A stretch of 34,337 nt of DNA. Origin: CALJIC01 sp039805565 (GTDB lineage: Bacteria; Chloroflexota; Chloroflexia; Chloroflexales; Roseiflexaceae). The stretch covers positions 1 to 34,337 of the forward strand of contig JBDLTZ010000211.1 of the NCBI GenBank assembly GCA_039805565.1. Direction: 5' to 3'. Positions 9,367 to 16,335 of the stretch are shown here, in pieces (the first letter of the stretch is position 1; the number at the start of each line of letters is the position of its first letter). The notes under the pieces are model-generated. The model searched no databases. It was not told where the DNA came from and saw only the letters and a list, made by a program, of their open reading frames with translations. The translations under genes were made by a program, and so were the position numbers.

Positions 9367-9540
9367 CTAGAAGCTTTCTGATAAGCTTGTCAAAGCCTAG
9401 TGTGTTATCTACACTAACCAACTATGACAAGACAAGTATGGCGTAAATCGCCATGAGTCGACTGGCACTTCGTCGGCTTGCTCACGAGCAAGCCATGAAA
9501 TCCACACAGCGCATCCTGATGGTTTTCAGAAAGCTTCTAG
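9367..9540. mobile_element. 174-bp MITE-like element with 15-bp terminal inverted repeats
   Basis: The left end reads CTAGAAGCTTTCTGA and the right end is its exact inverted complement. The match runs 15 of 15 bases and 18 of 20 overall. Both ends begin in CTAG, the preferred target of IS630-type (Tc1/mariner-like) elements, which duplicate the central TA. The interior has no transposase but holds a palindrome at 9475-9494 with nine paired bases (GGCTTGCTC/GAGCAAGCC). The first 70 bp are 80% identical to 10680-10749. With the remnant beside it, this accounts for most of the space between the macro gene and the zinc-finger gene. Confidence 0.65.
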
Positions 9541-9628
9541 ACATTGAGCGTCGTCGAGATGTTCGCGCGGCTCCCTCCGGGTCACCGTCGCGAACAAAGA
9601 TGTGGATGGTGAATGGGTTGGAAGCCAT
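9541..9628 (-). pseudogene. Remnant: 5' end of a DUF4357-like gene with its ribosome site
   Basis: On the minus strand an AAGGAGG Shine-Dalgarno stands eight bases before the ATG at 9628. The first 19 codons read MASNPFTIHIFVRDGDPEG, which resembles the opening of DUF4357 proteins (often linked to GIY-YIG nucleases), where an I-F-x-x-D-G-D/N-P-x-G strand is typical. After that glycine the similarity stops and the frame soon ends, right where the MITE-like right end begins. I read it as the start of a lost gene. The assignment rests on a short stretch. A hairpin stem GTTCGCG/CGCGAAC (9561-9567 with 9589-9595) also lies here. Confidence 0.45.
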
Positions 9629-9659
9629 ATAGCGTGCCTCCTTGAAAGAGACTTTTTGG

Positions 9660-10478
9660 TTAAACCTTTACAATGAACGTCATTAGTCGCTTGTTTAACC
9701 CTTTACGGTAGTTGTCTCCCAAAGATTTAGATGCGTCATAGCCGACATCATCTGGATGCTCCTGGATAATATGGTCCTTCGCAGCCGACTTGCTTTCAAA
9801 AAGCTTACCACACTTTTTACACTTAAACGATCCGGTTTCAGCAATTTCGTGCTGTATCTCCTTAAGCTCGTGCTCAAGAAAGAATTTCAAGTTTGTGTGA
9901 AAACGAATATATTCGACAATGTAGTAATCACCATTCCCAGGGTGTACAAGTTTGTTCTGCTCCTCTATGACTACAACCAAGTCGCCTTGCTTCATAAAAG
10001 GCTCAACTGCGGATTGAATTCGAATATGCCATTCGCCTCCATCGCTACACAGAAGAACAATAACATGATGTGCGGTATGTCGTAAGTTTTCAATGTGAAT
10101 CACACGACCCAAAAGAACGCGCTCGGGTTTTTTGTGTCGATAATCACGGATAAAGCGTTCAATGTTCCAATTCTTCGAAGAATTACAACCATGAACCGTC
10201 CAAGGCCATAGCAATGTATCAATCTGAATGTTTCCAGATCTGTGTTTGACGCGGAAAACGGCCTTTTTGCACTTATTACACACCTCAATGACGCAAAATA
10301 GGCCGCCAGGCTTATAACTATAGTTTATCGATTTAAGATCGACACTGTTGCTGTCATATTTGTTCTCACCCCAACAGCCGCCACTAACGTGTATCGGGTA
10401 AACGGTAGATACTCCGTTCTCCTCTCGCGTGCGAAAAATTATCTCACCTCCGCAATAGAGACAGGTTGTTGTACTCAC
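9660..10478 (-). CDS. Unknown AT-rich protein with CxxC knuckles and a C2H2 finger
   Basis: I choose the GTG at 10478 (272 residues) because GGAGG lies seven bases before it; the frame is open back to an ATG at 10559, but that stretch overlaps the tail of a methyltransferase remnant. N-terminal CLYCGG and EVCNKCKKAVF look like the halves of a zinc ribbon. Near residue 220 there is a C2H2 finger, FKCKKCGKLF...H...H. The middle is mixed alpha/beta with no recognised domain. The gene is much more AT-rich than its neighbours, suggesting a recent import, and it sits between transposon ends at 9540 and 10680. Nucleic-acid binding is likely; the function is unknown. Confidence 0.65.
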   Translation of the reverse strand: MSTTTCLYCGGEIIFRTREENGVSTVYPIHVSGGCWGENKYDSNSVDLKSINYSYKPGGLFCVIEVCNKCKKAVFRVKHRSGNIQIDTLLWPWTVHGCNSSKNWNIERFIRDYRHKKPERVLLGRVIHIENLRHTAHHVIVLLCSDGGEWHIRIQSAVEPFMKQGDLVVVIEEQNKLVHPGNGDYYIVEYIRFHTNLKFFLEHELKEIQHEIAETGSFKCKKCGKLFESKSAAKDHIIQEHPDDVGYDASKSLGDNYRKGLNKRLMTFIVKV

Positions 10479-10518
10479 ACCAATTCCTCCGTCACTCTCC
10501 TGAAGAATCTGGTTAACG

Positions 10519-10682
10519 CTATTCCTCGTCCTGCTGATGAGCGAATGCTGCCGCTCCACCCATTGCCGCCCGCTCCAGATTCAGCGCTAGCAGCCGCGAC
10601 AGGATCCCCTTGCCCGCCAGGCCCGCTGTCCAGCCATAGGGGGCAGTGACAGCCTCATCGAGCTTCCGATGGAACTGCTCTA
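10519..10682 (-). pseudogene. Remnant: C-terminal tail of a large DNA methyltransferase
   Basis: The minus-strand frame reads FHRKLDEAVTAPYGW followed by ILSRLLALNLERAA and a stop at 10519. An LDxAV..AYGW...ILxRLLALNLERA tail is typical of the C-terminus of large Eco57I/PglX-like (type IIG or BREX-type) DNA methyltransferases, which are over 900 residues long. Here only about 50 codons remain, and they begin exactly at the CTAG edge of a transposon end at 10680. The rest of the gene is missing; the neighbour beyond is an intact unrelated gene. This suggests insertion followed by deletion. The identification comes from a short motif. Confidence 0.5.
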
Positions 10683-10749
10683 GAGGCTTTCTGGAAAGCT
10701 TATCAAAGCCTAGAGTACTGGCCACACTAACGGGCTATGACAAGACGAG
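10680..10749. mobile_element. Solo left end of an element related to the 9367-9540 MITE
   Basis: These 70 bp match 9367-9436 at 56 of 70 positions, starting with CTAGAGGCTTTCTGG and ending CTATGACAAGACGAG. No matching right end is found in the next few hundred bases, so this is a truncated copy. Its outer CTAG edge cuts into the methyltransferase remnant and its inner edge stops about ten bases before the stop codon of the next gene. Confidence 0.6.
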
Positions 10750-10758
10750 CAGAGATTC

Positions 10759-11205
10759 TCAGTGCTCCAATTGCTCCAGCCAGCCAACCATCGCCACACA
10801 CCACTCTCGCGCCTCGTCCGGCGCCTCGAAGGCGACGTGGCTGCCGGGCACGATAACCAGCGGGTTGTAGGTGCCGAGGCCGTTGGCGAGCACGCATAGG
10901 ATGTAGCGGTAGTGCCCGTCGCGGTAGACGGCGTCCCAGAGCTCCTGGTCGACGCGCTGCTCCCAAGCGAGCGCCGCCGGGTCGAACGGGCGCCCATGCT
11001 CCTGCTCCACGCGCGCGACCTGCCCGGCGCACCAGGCGCGGGCCTCGCCGGGCGTCGCGGTGGCGCGCTGGACGTTGCCGAAGACGAGGTGAGGCTGGTA
11101 CGTCCCGCGTGAGTTCACTCGCACCGACGCGTCGTAGCCGCTCGCGCCGTTCCGGAACGCGAACAGTTCGTGGTCGCCCTGCCTCCAGACCATCTCCACC
11201 GCCAC
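10759..11205 (-). CDS. Small two-repeat protein coupled to hsdS
   Basis: This 148-residue protein of unknown family starts at a GTG at 11205. The hsdS stop lies two bases upstream, and the GGAGGT ribosome site overlaps the last hsdS codons, so translation is almost certainly coupled. The protein is an internal duplication. Residues about 9-69 and 90-148 share a pattern of an aromatic/charged strand, GTYxP(H/L), a hydrophobic strand, then P-x-EAR-x-WC followed by a helix ending in EQxEH. No membrane segment or catalytic motif is seen. Its position makes it a third member of the hsdMS operon; modulation of the restriction complex is a guess. Confidence 0.75.
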   Translation of the reverse strand: MAVEMVWRQGDHELFAFRNGASGYDASVRVNSRGTYQPHLVFGNVQRATATPGEARAWCAGQVARVEQEHGRPFDPAALAWEQRVDQELWDAVYRDGHYRYILCVLANGLGTYNPLVIVPGSHVAFEAPDEAREWCVAMVGWLEQLEH

Positions 11206-11207
11206 CG

Positions 11208-12695
11208 CTATACCTCCACCCCACGCACGTCGATCTGCCCCGTCACTGCCGCCGCGATCAGCGCCGTGCGGTGCTCGCTCAGGAGGGCGATGAGGTGCTG
11301 GGACTTGATGATGAGGGTGTCAATCCGCTCGGTTTCGGCGTCGAGGAAGGCGGCGATGGAGCGTTGCTCGGCGGGGGGGGGGAATGCAATCTGCTCGTCA
11401 AAGTATTGACCAGCGTCCAAGTTCTGAATGCCCGTATTTTGCTTTATGGAGCGCACATTTACTCTCGCACTGTAAAGCTTAGCGAAGCAGTACAGCAAGT
11501 AGCGAGAATGTGACGATGGTTTGAGCAACAAACGTGCAACGAAGTTTGAACAAACTGCGGGCTCATCGTGCTCGTAAATAACAACAAAGCCAACGGGTTG
11601 ATTGTCTCCGCCGCCCGATTTTTCGAGCAGCAGGTCGTTTCGCTGAAGTAAGCGGCCTTCCCGCTCTTTGTCGGCAATAGCTCGGTAGGTAGGACTGTCG
11701 AGGCTTACGGTGAAATTCTTCCGTCTGAAGTCGGCAACTCGGACACAGAGTAATGAGTTATTCTCGGAGGGTTCATCGCCCCACACACCGTTTCGCGCAT
11801 CTACAAGCGCATTCTTTATGCGCTTCACCTCCCAATGCGCTGGCACCTCGCCGAGCCACGGCACGCCGCTGTCCTTCATCGGTGCGTCGGCGTTGAGGCC
11901 CTTGGTGACCGCGTGGCTGATCACCGCCCGGCGCTTCTCCTCCAGCAGCGCGATGAGCTCCTCCTGCTTGGCGATCAGCGTGTCGGTCCGGGCGGTCTCG
12001 GCATCGAGGAAGGCGGCGATGGCGCGTTGCTCGGGGAGAGGAGGAAAGGGAAGTTCAAAATTGTTGAACTCGTCAGTTGGTAATCGCCATCTGCCCAAAT
12101 GTGACGAGCCCTGACCAAGAGCATAAAAGAGTCTATATTTATAGCACAATTGAAAAACGCGGAGATAATACTTATCAAGACATGCGTCGCCGTTCCTGAG
12201 GGAAAATACGCGATAATCAGGACTAGTAACACCCGATGTGGAAGATATGTCTATATAGCCAGTCAGAAGATCCATGTGATTCATGGCAAAATCACCGACT
12301 TCAACTATTTGATACTTCGAATAATCTGCTGATAATTGGCCGTCACCACTTTCTACGTTCTTCACTTTGATGCCATGCTGCGTTATGGATAAAACATCAT
12401 AGCCTTCGCTCCCGGCTATTTGCTTCTTGATTTCGAATATACTTTTCACTCGAACGGTAAGCCAGTGTTCAGGTATTTCCCTCGCCCATACAATGCTCGA
12501 TTCCTTATACGTTGGGTACTGGGCGAACTTGTTATTTTCACCCCCTCCTTGCGATACCAACATCACATTCGGCGTCCTATCGCGATGATCTGAAACTGCT
12601 TCGTCCTCCTTGAGCAACGGCAGTTGCACCGCCGCATGGCCTGATGCGGTGTGCCTGTTATACTCGTCCGCTGTGATTTTACGCATCGTCGGCAT
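11208..12695 (-). CDS. hsdS: Type I restriction enzyme, S (specificity) subunit
   Basis: HsdS sets the target sequence of the HsdMS methylase and HsdRMS nuclease. The 495 residues show the usual half-site layout: target domain 1 (about 75-215), conserved helix FPPLPEQRAIAAFLDAET and following helix, target domain 2 (about 280-435), then FPPPAEQR (438-445) with its own helix. IPEHW and VPAHW mark the start of each half. The ATG at 12695 lies four bases after the hsdM stop, with GGAG at the hsdM end, so the genes are coupled. The target domains are more AT-rich than the conserved parts, as expected for exchanged modules. The first 50 residues are an uncommon extension. A 10-base homopolymer lies in the FPPPAEQR codons. 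Confidence 0.95.
   Translation of the reverse strand: MPTMRKITADEYNRHTASGHAAVQLPLLKEDEAVSDHRDRTPNVMLVSQGGGENNKFAQYPTYKESSIVWAREIPEHWLTVRVKSIFEIKKQIAGSEGYDVLSITQHGIKVKNVESGDGQLSADYSKYQIVEVGDFAMNHMDLLTGYIDISSTSGVTSPDYRVFSLRNGDACLDKYYLRVFQLCYKYRLFYALGQGSSHLGRWRLPTDEFNNFELPFPPLPEQRAIAAFLDAETARTDTLIAKQEELIALLEEKRRAVISHAVTKGLNADAPMKDSGVPWLGEVPAHWEVKRIKNALVDARNGVWGDEPSENNSLLCVRVADFRRKNFTVSLDSPTYRAIADKEREGRLLQRNDLLLEKSGGGDNQPVGFVVIYEHDEPAVCSNFVARLLLKPSSHSRYLLYCFAKLYSARVNVRSIKQNTGIQNLDAGQYFDEQIAFPPPAEQRSIAAFLDAETERIDTLIIKSQHLIALLSEHRTALIAAAVTGQIDVRGVEV
11332..11371. repeat. 40-bp direct repeat, copy A (hsdS second conserved region)
   Basis: This segment matches 11995-12034 at 37 of 40 bases. It encodes the EQRSIAAFLDAETE part after the second target domain. 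Such near-identical pairs permit recombination between the two halves of hsdS. Confidence 0.8.
11373..11382. repeat. Run of ten G (ten C on the coding strand) inside hsdS
   Basis: Ten consecutive G residues encode the end of Phe and three Pro codons of FPPPAEQR. The equivalent motif after the first target domain (FPPLPEQR) uses mixed codons and has no such run. Slippage by one base would shift the frame and replace the last roughly 55 residues of HsdS. Confidence 0.9.
11995..12034. repeat. 40-bp direct repeat, copy B (hsdS first conserved region)
   Basis: Partner of 11332-11371, encoding EQRAIAAFLDAETA after the first target domain, with three differences in 40 bases. Confidence 0.8.
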
Positions 12696-12699
12696 CGGG

Positions 12700-14415
12700 C
12701 TACTCCGTGATCTGAGTCAGCAGGGCGGCGATCTCCCCGCCGAGGCGCTTCAGGTCGGCGTCGATCTCCGCCAGCGGGCGCGGCGGCGTGTAGGTGTAGA
12801 AGTGGCGCGTGAAGGGGATCTCGTAGCCGACCTTTGACTTCTCGCCGTCCACCCAGGCGTCGGGGACGTGCGGCAGCACCTCGCGCTGGACGTAGGCGTC
12901 GATGTCTTCCTTGAGCGGCACGTTCTCGGTGTCACGCAGGGCCGCGTCGGGCTTGGAGTTGCCCTTGCGGTCGCGCTCGATCTTCCCGCTCGCATCGCGC
13001 AGCGGCCGCTCGACGGTGATCGTCGTGTAGCCGAAGTCGGCGTTGTCGAAGATCTTGCTGTGCTCGCTCTCCTGGAACACGCCGTAGATGTTCGTGATGC
13101 GCGCGATGTGCTCCGGCGACAGCTCCTTGCGCTTGCTGCCCAGGCTCTTGCGCATCTTCTGAAAGAACGAGCCGGTGTTGATGAGCTGCACCTTGCCGCG
13201 CCGCTCGACCGCCTTGTGGTTGGTCAGCACCCAGATGTAGGTCGCGATGCCGGTGTTGTAGAACATGTCGGTGGGCAGCGCGACGATCGCCTCCAACCAG
13301 TCGTTCTCGATAACCCACCGGCGGATCTCGCTTTCGCCGCTGCCCGCGCCGCCGGTGAACAGCGGCGAGCCGTTTAGCACGATCGCTACACGGCTCCCGC
13401 CGTCCTTGGCCGGGCGCATCTTGCTCAGCAGGTGCATCAGGAACAGCAGGCTGCCGTCGGAGACGCGCGGCAGGCCCGGACCGAAGCGCCCGTCGTAGCC
13501 CTTGCGCTGGTGCTCCTTGCGCACCACGTCTTCGACCTTCTTCCACTCCACGCCGAACGGCGGATTGGAGAGCATGTAGTCGAACTGCTGGCCGGCGTGC
13601 GCATCGTCGGACAGGGTGTTGCCAAGCGCGATCTTGCTGACGTCGTAGCCCTTGATCAGCATGTCGGCCTTGCAGATCGCATAGGACTCGGCGTTCAGCT
13701 CCTGGCCAAAGATGCTCAGTCTGGCCTGTGGGTTCATCGCGTGGATGTGCTCCTCGGCCACCGCCAGCATGCCGCCGGTGCCGGCCGCTGGGTCGTAAAG
13801 GCTGCGGATGACGCCGGGCTTGGAGATCGCATCGTTGTCGGCGATGAAGAGGAGGTTGACCATCAGCCGGATGACCTCGCGCGGCGTGTAGTGCTCGCCG
13901 GCGGTCTCGTTCGAGAGCTCGGCGAAGCGCCGGATGAGCTCCTCGAACATCAGGCCCATGTCAGCGTTGCCGATCTTGCCAGGGCTGAGGTCGAGCGCCG
14001 CGTAGCGACTCACGACCTGGTAGAGCAGATTGGCACGGTCGAGCCGGTCGAGCTGGGCGGCGAAGTCGTAGCGCTCGAAGATGTCACGCACGTTCGGGCT
14101 GAAGCCGCCGACGTAGTCCAGCAGGTTGGCCTTGACATTGTTCGCGTCGCCGAGCAGCAGCGGCACGTCGTACTTCGAGGTGTTGTAGAACGACAGGCCG
14201 GCGGCGCGGGTGAGGAAGTAACTGGTATCGAAGTCGGCGCCTTTGCGCTGCTCATGCTCTTTGAGCACAGCGTTCTTCGTCGGCGCGAGGACGCAGTCGA
14301 GGCGACGCAGGAGTGTGAAGGGCAGGATGACCTTGCCGTACTCGGACTGCTTGTAGTCGCCGCGGAGCAGCTCGGCGATCGACCAGATCAGCGACGCGTT
14401 GGCGGTAGCGGTCAT
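12700..14415 (-). CDS. hsdM: Type I restriction enzyme, M (methyltransferase) subunit
   Basis: HsdM transfers a methyl group from SAM to adenine N6 in the site chosen by HsdS. The 571 residues show the N-terminal HsdM domain (WSIAELLRGDYKQSEYG...LPFTLLRRLD), the linker GEHYTPREVIRLM at about 173-185, SAM motif I DPAAGTGG at 208-215, and the catalytic NPPF at 284-287. The start at 14415 is preceded by GGAAAGG. A TATACT box at 14466-14471 (minus strand) could be its -10, but the -35 is weak. It is the first gene of the leftward operon and is divergent from the HTH gene at 14651. All catalytic residues are present. Confidence 0.96.
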   Translation of the reverse strand: MTATANASLIWSIAELLRGDYKQSEYGKVILPFTLLRRLDCVLAPTKNAVLKEHEQRKGADFDTSYFLTRAAGLSFYNTSKYDVPLLLGDANNVKANLLDYVGGFSPNVRDIFERYDFAAQLDRLDRANLLYQVVSRYAALDLSPGKIGNADMGLMFEELIRRFAELSNETAGEHYTPREVIRLMVNLLFIADNDAISKPGVIRSLYDPAAGTGGMLAVAEEHIHAMNPQARLSIFGQELNAESYAICKADMLIKGYDVSKIALGNTLSDDAHAGQQFDYMLSNPPFGVEWKKVEDVVRKEHQRKGYDGRFGPGLPRVSDGSLLFLMHLLSKMRPAKDGGSRVAIVLNGSPLFTGGAGSGESEIRRWVIENDWLEAIVALPTDMFYNTGIATYIWVLTNHKAVERRGKVQLINTGSFFQKMRKSLGSKRKELSPEHIARITNIYGVFQESEHSKIFDNADFGYTTITVERPLRDASGKIERDRKGNSKPDAALRDTENVPLKEDIDAYVQREVLPHVPDAWVDGEKSKVGYEIPFTRHFYTYTPPRPLAEIDADLKRLGGEIAALLTQITE

Positions 14416-14586
14416 CAGCAGCCTTTCCAGTGGAGGAGAAAGCCAGAGGCAAGGACACCACGGCTAGTATAGCGCATGGAGGTCTCGGCAAATGTGGACA
14501 CCTACAGACGGAAGTTTGCGGGTCATCTACGGAATCGGTACAGGACTTGCCTTGGATACGGTAAGTCTGTCGCACGCCCGTTTTCT

Positions 14587-14615
14587 TTGACTCTAATGCC
14601 CTAAATGCATAGCAT
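14587..14615 (+). promoter_or_regulatory. Candidate sigma-70 promoter for the HTH gene
   Basis: TTGACT at 14587-14592 and TAGCAT at 14610-14615 are separated by 17 bases, and the expected start of transcription is about 30 bases before the ATG at 14651. The region between the divergent hsdM and HTH genes is the natural place for control of both. Confidence 0.4.
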
Positions 14616-14650
14616 GACTTCTGCGGACCCGCACTACTGTTGGGCAGTGA

Positions 14651-14902
14651 ATGGCCGAGACAGATGATACTCCCCAGCCTCCGAACTCAGATCTCTTAGA
14701 GATTGGCGAGCTGCGCCCCCTCACCGAGCTGGCCACTGAGTACGGCCTGAATCACGATTCCCTCCGCAAGTATGCTCAGAACGGCCGCCTGGCTGCTGTG
14801 AAGTTTGGCTTCCAGTGGGCCAGTACGCGTGCTGCTGTTGAGCATTATCTTGCCACACGGTATGACCGATCGGTAACGAGCAAGAAGAAACAAGGCTCTT
14901 GA
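14651..14902 (+). CDS. Small helix-turn-helix DNA-binding protein
   Basis: An 83-residue protein whose centre (about 22-68) reads as a MerR/excisionase-like winged helix: LTELATEYGLNHDSLRKYAQNGRLAAVKFG, then W and a final helix AAVEHYLATRY. The pattern of a helix, a GLN..SLRKYAQNGRL recognition helix and a short wing is typical of Xis or DNA-invertase accessory proteins. The tail is basic. No good ribosome site precedes the ATG. It is divergent from hsdM and the first gene of the plus-strand element core. It may repress either operon or direct excision; a second such protein is at 18484. Confidence 0.75.
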   Translation: MAETDDTPQPPNSDLLEIGELRPLTELATEYGLNHDSLRKYAQNGRLAAVKFGFQWASTRAAVEHYLATRYDRSVTSKKKQGS

Positions 14903-14928
14903 TTTTATCCTGAAAGTGGGATAAAATC
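14901..14928. promoter_or_regulatory. Perfect 10-bp inverted repeat overlapping a stop codon
   Basis: GATTTTATCC and GGATAAAATC are separated by eight bases; the first arm overlaps the TGA of the HTH gene. It lacks a T-run after the stem in either direction, so it could be an operator for the adjacent HTH protein or a weak terminator. A second GC-rich hairpin follows at 14948. Confidence 0.55.
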
Positions 14929-14947
14929 ACCTATAGAAATGACCGCC

Positions 14948-14976
14948 GCCGCGAAGGGCTGGACCCCCTCCGCGGC
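14948..14976. terminator. GC-rich hairpin after the HTH gene
   Basis: GCCGCG (14948-14953) pairs with CGCGGC (14971-14976), and the stem continues inward through AGGG/CCCT with one mismatch. No T-tract follows, so termination is uncertain. Confidence 0.4.
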
Positions 14977-15132
14977 AGCGTAACCACACGCCTGTCTGAG
15001 CCAGGTGCATGGCTGGGCCTATGATAACACCATAGGGCGACCCCCGGCGGCATCCTGCTATCTAAGCGGTGGGATGTCGTTTTCGCGTTCCGCGCTTGTC
15101 ATTTCTCGCGGACATTGCGCCGGAGGTCCCCG

Positions 15133-15318
15133 ATGTACTGGGCCTATTTCCCCGTGCGCGCCGACCTCCGGCAGGAGGTCACTCTGATGCGCGTCCTTGT
15201 CCCCGTTCCACCACCACCATCCGTAGCCTGTCGGACATCTCCCACCCCCACCTGGTCTGTTCCACCACCGTCGGCCACTCGCTGGCGGCACCAGCGTGTC
15301 GCCAATGTGCGGCACTGA
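15133..15318 (+). CDS. Possible small proline-rich ORF
   Basis: This is a 61-residue frame (MYWAYFPVRAD...) with GGAGG six bases before the ATG at 15133. A second strong site, AGGAGGT, stands before an internal ATG at 15187. The stop at 15316-15318 overlaps the start of the next gene, which has no ribosome site of its own, so this frame could act as a coupled leader. The sequence is proline/serine-rich with no recognised domain, and composition alone does not prove coding. Confidence 0.3.
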   Translation: MYWAYFPVRADLRQEVTLMRVLVPVPPPPSVACRTSPTPTWSVPPPSATRWRHQRVANVRH

Positions 15319-15634
15319 CTCGCGCTGCGCCATCTGCAACCAGCCCTTCGACGGTGAGCACACCATGCCAACGACCGACGGTGGCCGAGTGCACGTGCGC
15401 TGTGCTGATCGCGAAGCTGCTACGCGGTGGCAGTGGCGCAGCCGCACCGCACACTCGGATCTCGTGACACTAACGGTGGGGGTGATCGTGGCCGCCACGC
15501 GCGTCCATCTGGCTGCGGCGTTGCTGCTGGCAGCTGGCGGTCTAGTGGCGCACCTCTGGTTTCACCGTCGCTGGTGGTACTACGTCGATCGGGACCTTCA
15601 GCATTGGCTTCGGAGCAGCCACCGTCATCGCTGA
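15305..15634 (+). CDS. Small membrane protein with a zinc knuckle
   Basis: A 109-residue protein from the ATG at 15305 (an in-frame GTG at 15296 is also possible). CAICNQPF near the start with a later HVRC can bind one zinc. Two hydrophobic stretches follow (LVTLTVGVIVAA and LAAALLLAAGGLVAHLWF), then an aromatic and basic tail ending SSHRHR. This suggests a small protein with its N-terminal zinc site and basic tail on the cytoplasmic side. It lies in the element core in the same direction as the FtsK-like gene; a role in transfer or membrane anchoring is a guess. Confidence 0.55.
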   Translation: MCGTDSRCAICNQPFDGEHTMPTTDGGRVHVRCADREAATRWQWRSRTAHSDLVTLTVGVIVAATRVHLAAALLLAAGGLVAHLWFHRRWWYYVDRDLQHWLRSSHRHR

Positions 15635-15697
15635 GTCGCCGTGTTGGGGCGCCAGATGGCGCTTCGATCCCTCCTTACGACAGATGAAGGAACAACC

Positions 15698-16315
15698 ATG
15701 ACAACGGACCACGGCCACTTCGGGTATCAGATCCTGCGCCGTCAGGCGCGCCAACTCCTCAGCCTCGTCCGAGATGTCATCGCCCGGAACGGGAACGAGG
15801 TGGTCGCGCAGATCGACCCGCAGTATGCCACTTTGCTCAGTCTCATGCAGTACGAGCTGGATGCTAGATGCGCTCGCTGTGGCGAGGAGCACCTCGAGGG
15901 TCTTGAAGGCTACATCCGGTTCCGCACCCGCGCCTATGCCGGCGTCTGCGCATCTTGCTTTTCCAAGCTATCGAATGAGGAGCCCTCGGACCCGGCGCGC
16001 GTCGCCCAGCTCGGTGCGATCGCCCGGTACCGCCCGGGCCTTGTTGCCGGGGCGTTCGTCGCCACCCTGGACCGCCGCGACATCGAGTGGTACGAGTTCG
16101 AGACGCGCCTCGGGGTGGATGAACTGACCGTCGCGCGGCTCGCGCTCTCGCCGCTTCCGCGACCCGAGCACTTCGACGAGGACGCCGCCGCGCTCGCCTC
16201 CTGGAGCCGCTGCAACCTCGACGCGCTCGTCGAGCTGCTGGGCCCGCCCCCGGTGCCACGGATCCCGCCGGACGAGCTGGAGACGCGTGACAACTCGGAG
16301 GATGTCCCCTTCTAG
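15698..16315 (+). CDS. Unknown zinc-ribbon protein of the element core
   Basis: A 205-residue protein; the ATG at 15698 is chosen because GAAGGA lies six bases upstream, although the frame is open to 15641. CARCG (about residue 58) and CASC (about 83) form a probable four-cysteine zinc ribbon. The second half has helices with GVDELTVARLALSPLPRPEHFDEDAAAL, similar in style to small adaptor proteins in mobile elements, where a cro-like helix pair precedes an arginine/proline turn. The C-terminus is acidic. No enzyme motif is seen. It is 20 bp from the next gene in an apparent operon. Confidence 0.6.
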   Translation: MTTDHGHFGYQILRRQARQLLSLVRDVIARNGNEVVAQIDPQYATLLSLMQYELDARCARCGEEHLEGLEGYIRFRTRAYAGVCASCFSKLSNEEPSDPARVAQLGAIARYRPGLVAGAFVATLDRRDIEWYEFETRLGVDELTVARLALSPLPRPEHFDEDAAALASWSRCNLDALVELLGPPPVPRIPPDELETRDNSEDVPF

Positions 16316-16335
16316 TACTTCAATGGAGTACCATC

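Noticed and set aside
9519..9632. 38-codon frame on the plus strand
   Set aside because: It is formed from the MITE right end and the antisense of the DUF4357-like remnant, with no ribosome site.
13432..14472. 346-codon open frame on the plus strand
   Set aside because: It is antisense to hsdM, whose motifs are intact.
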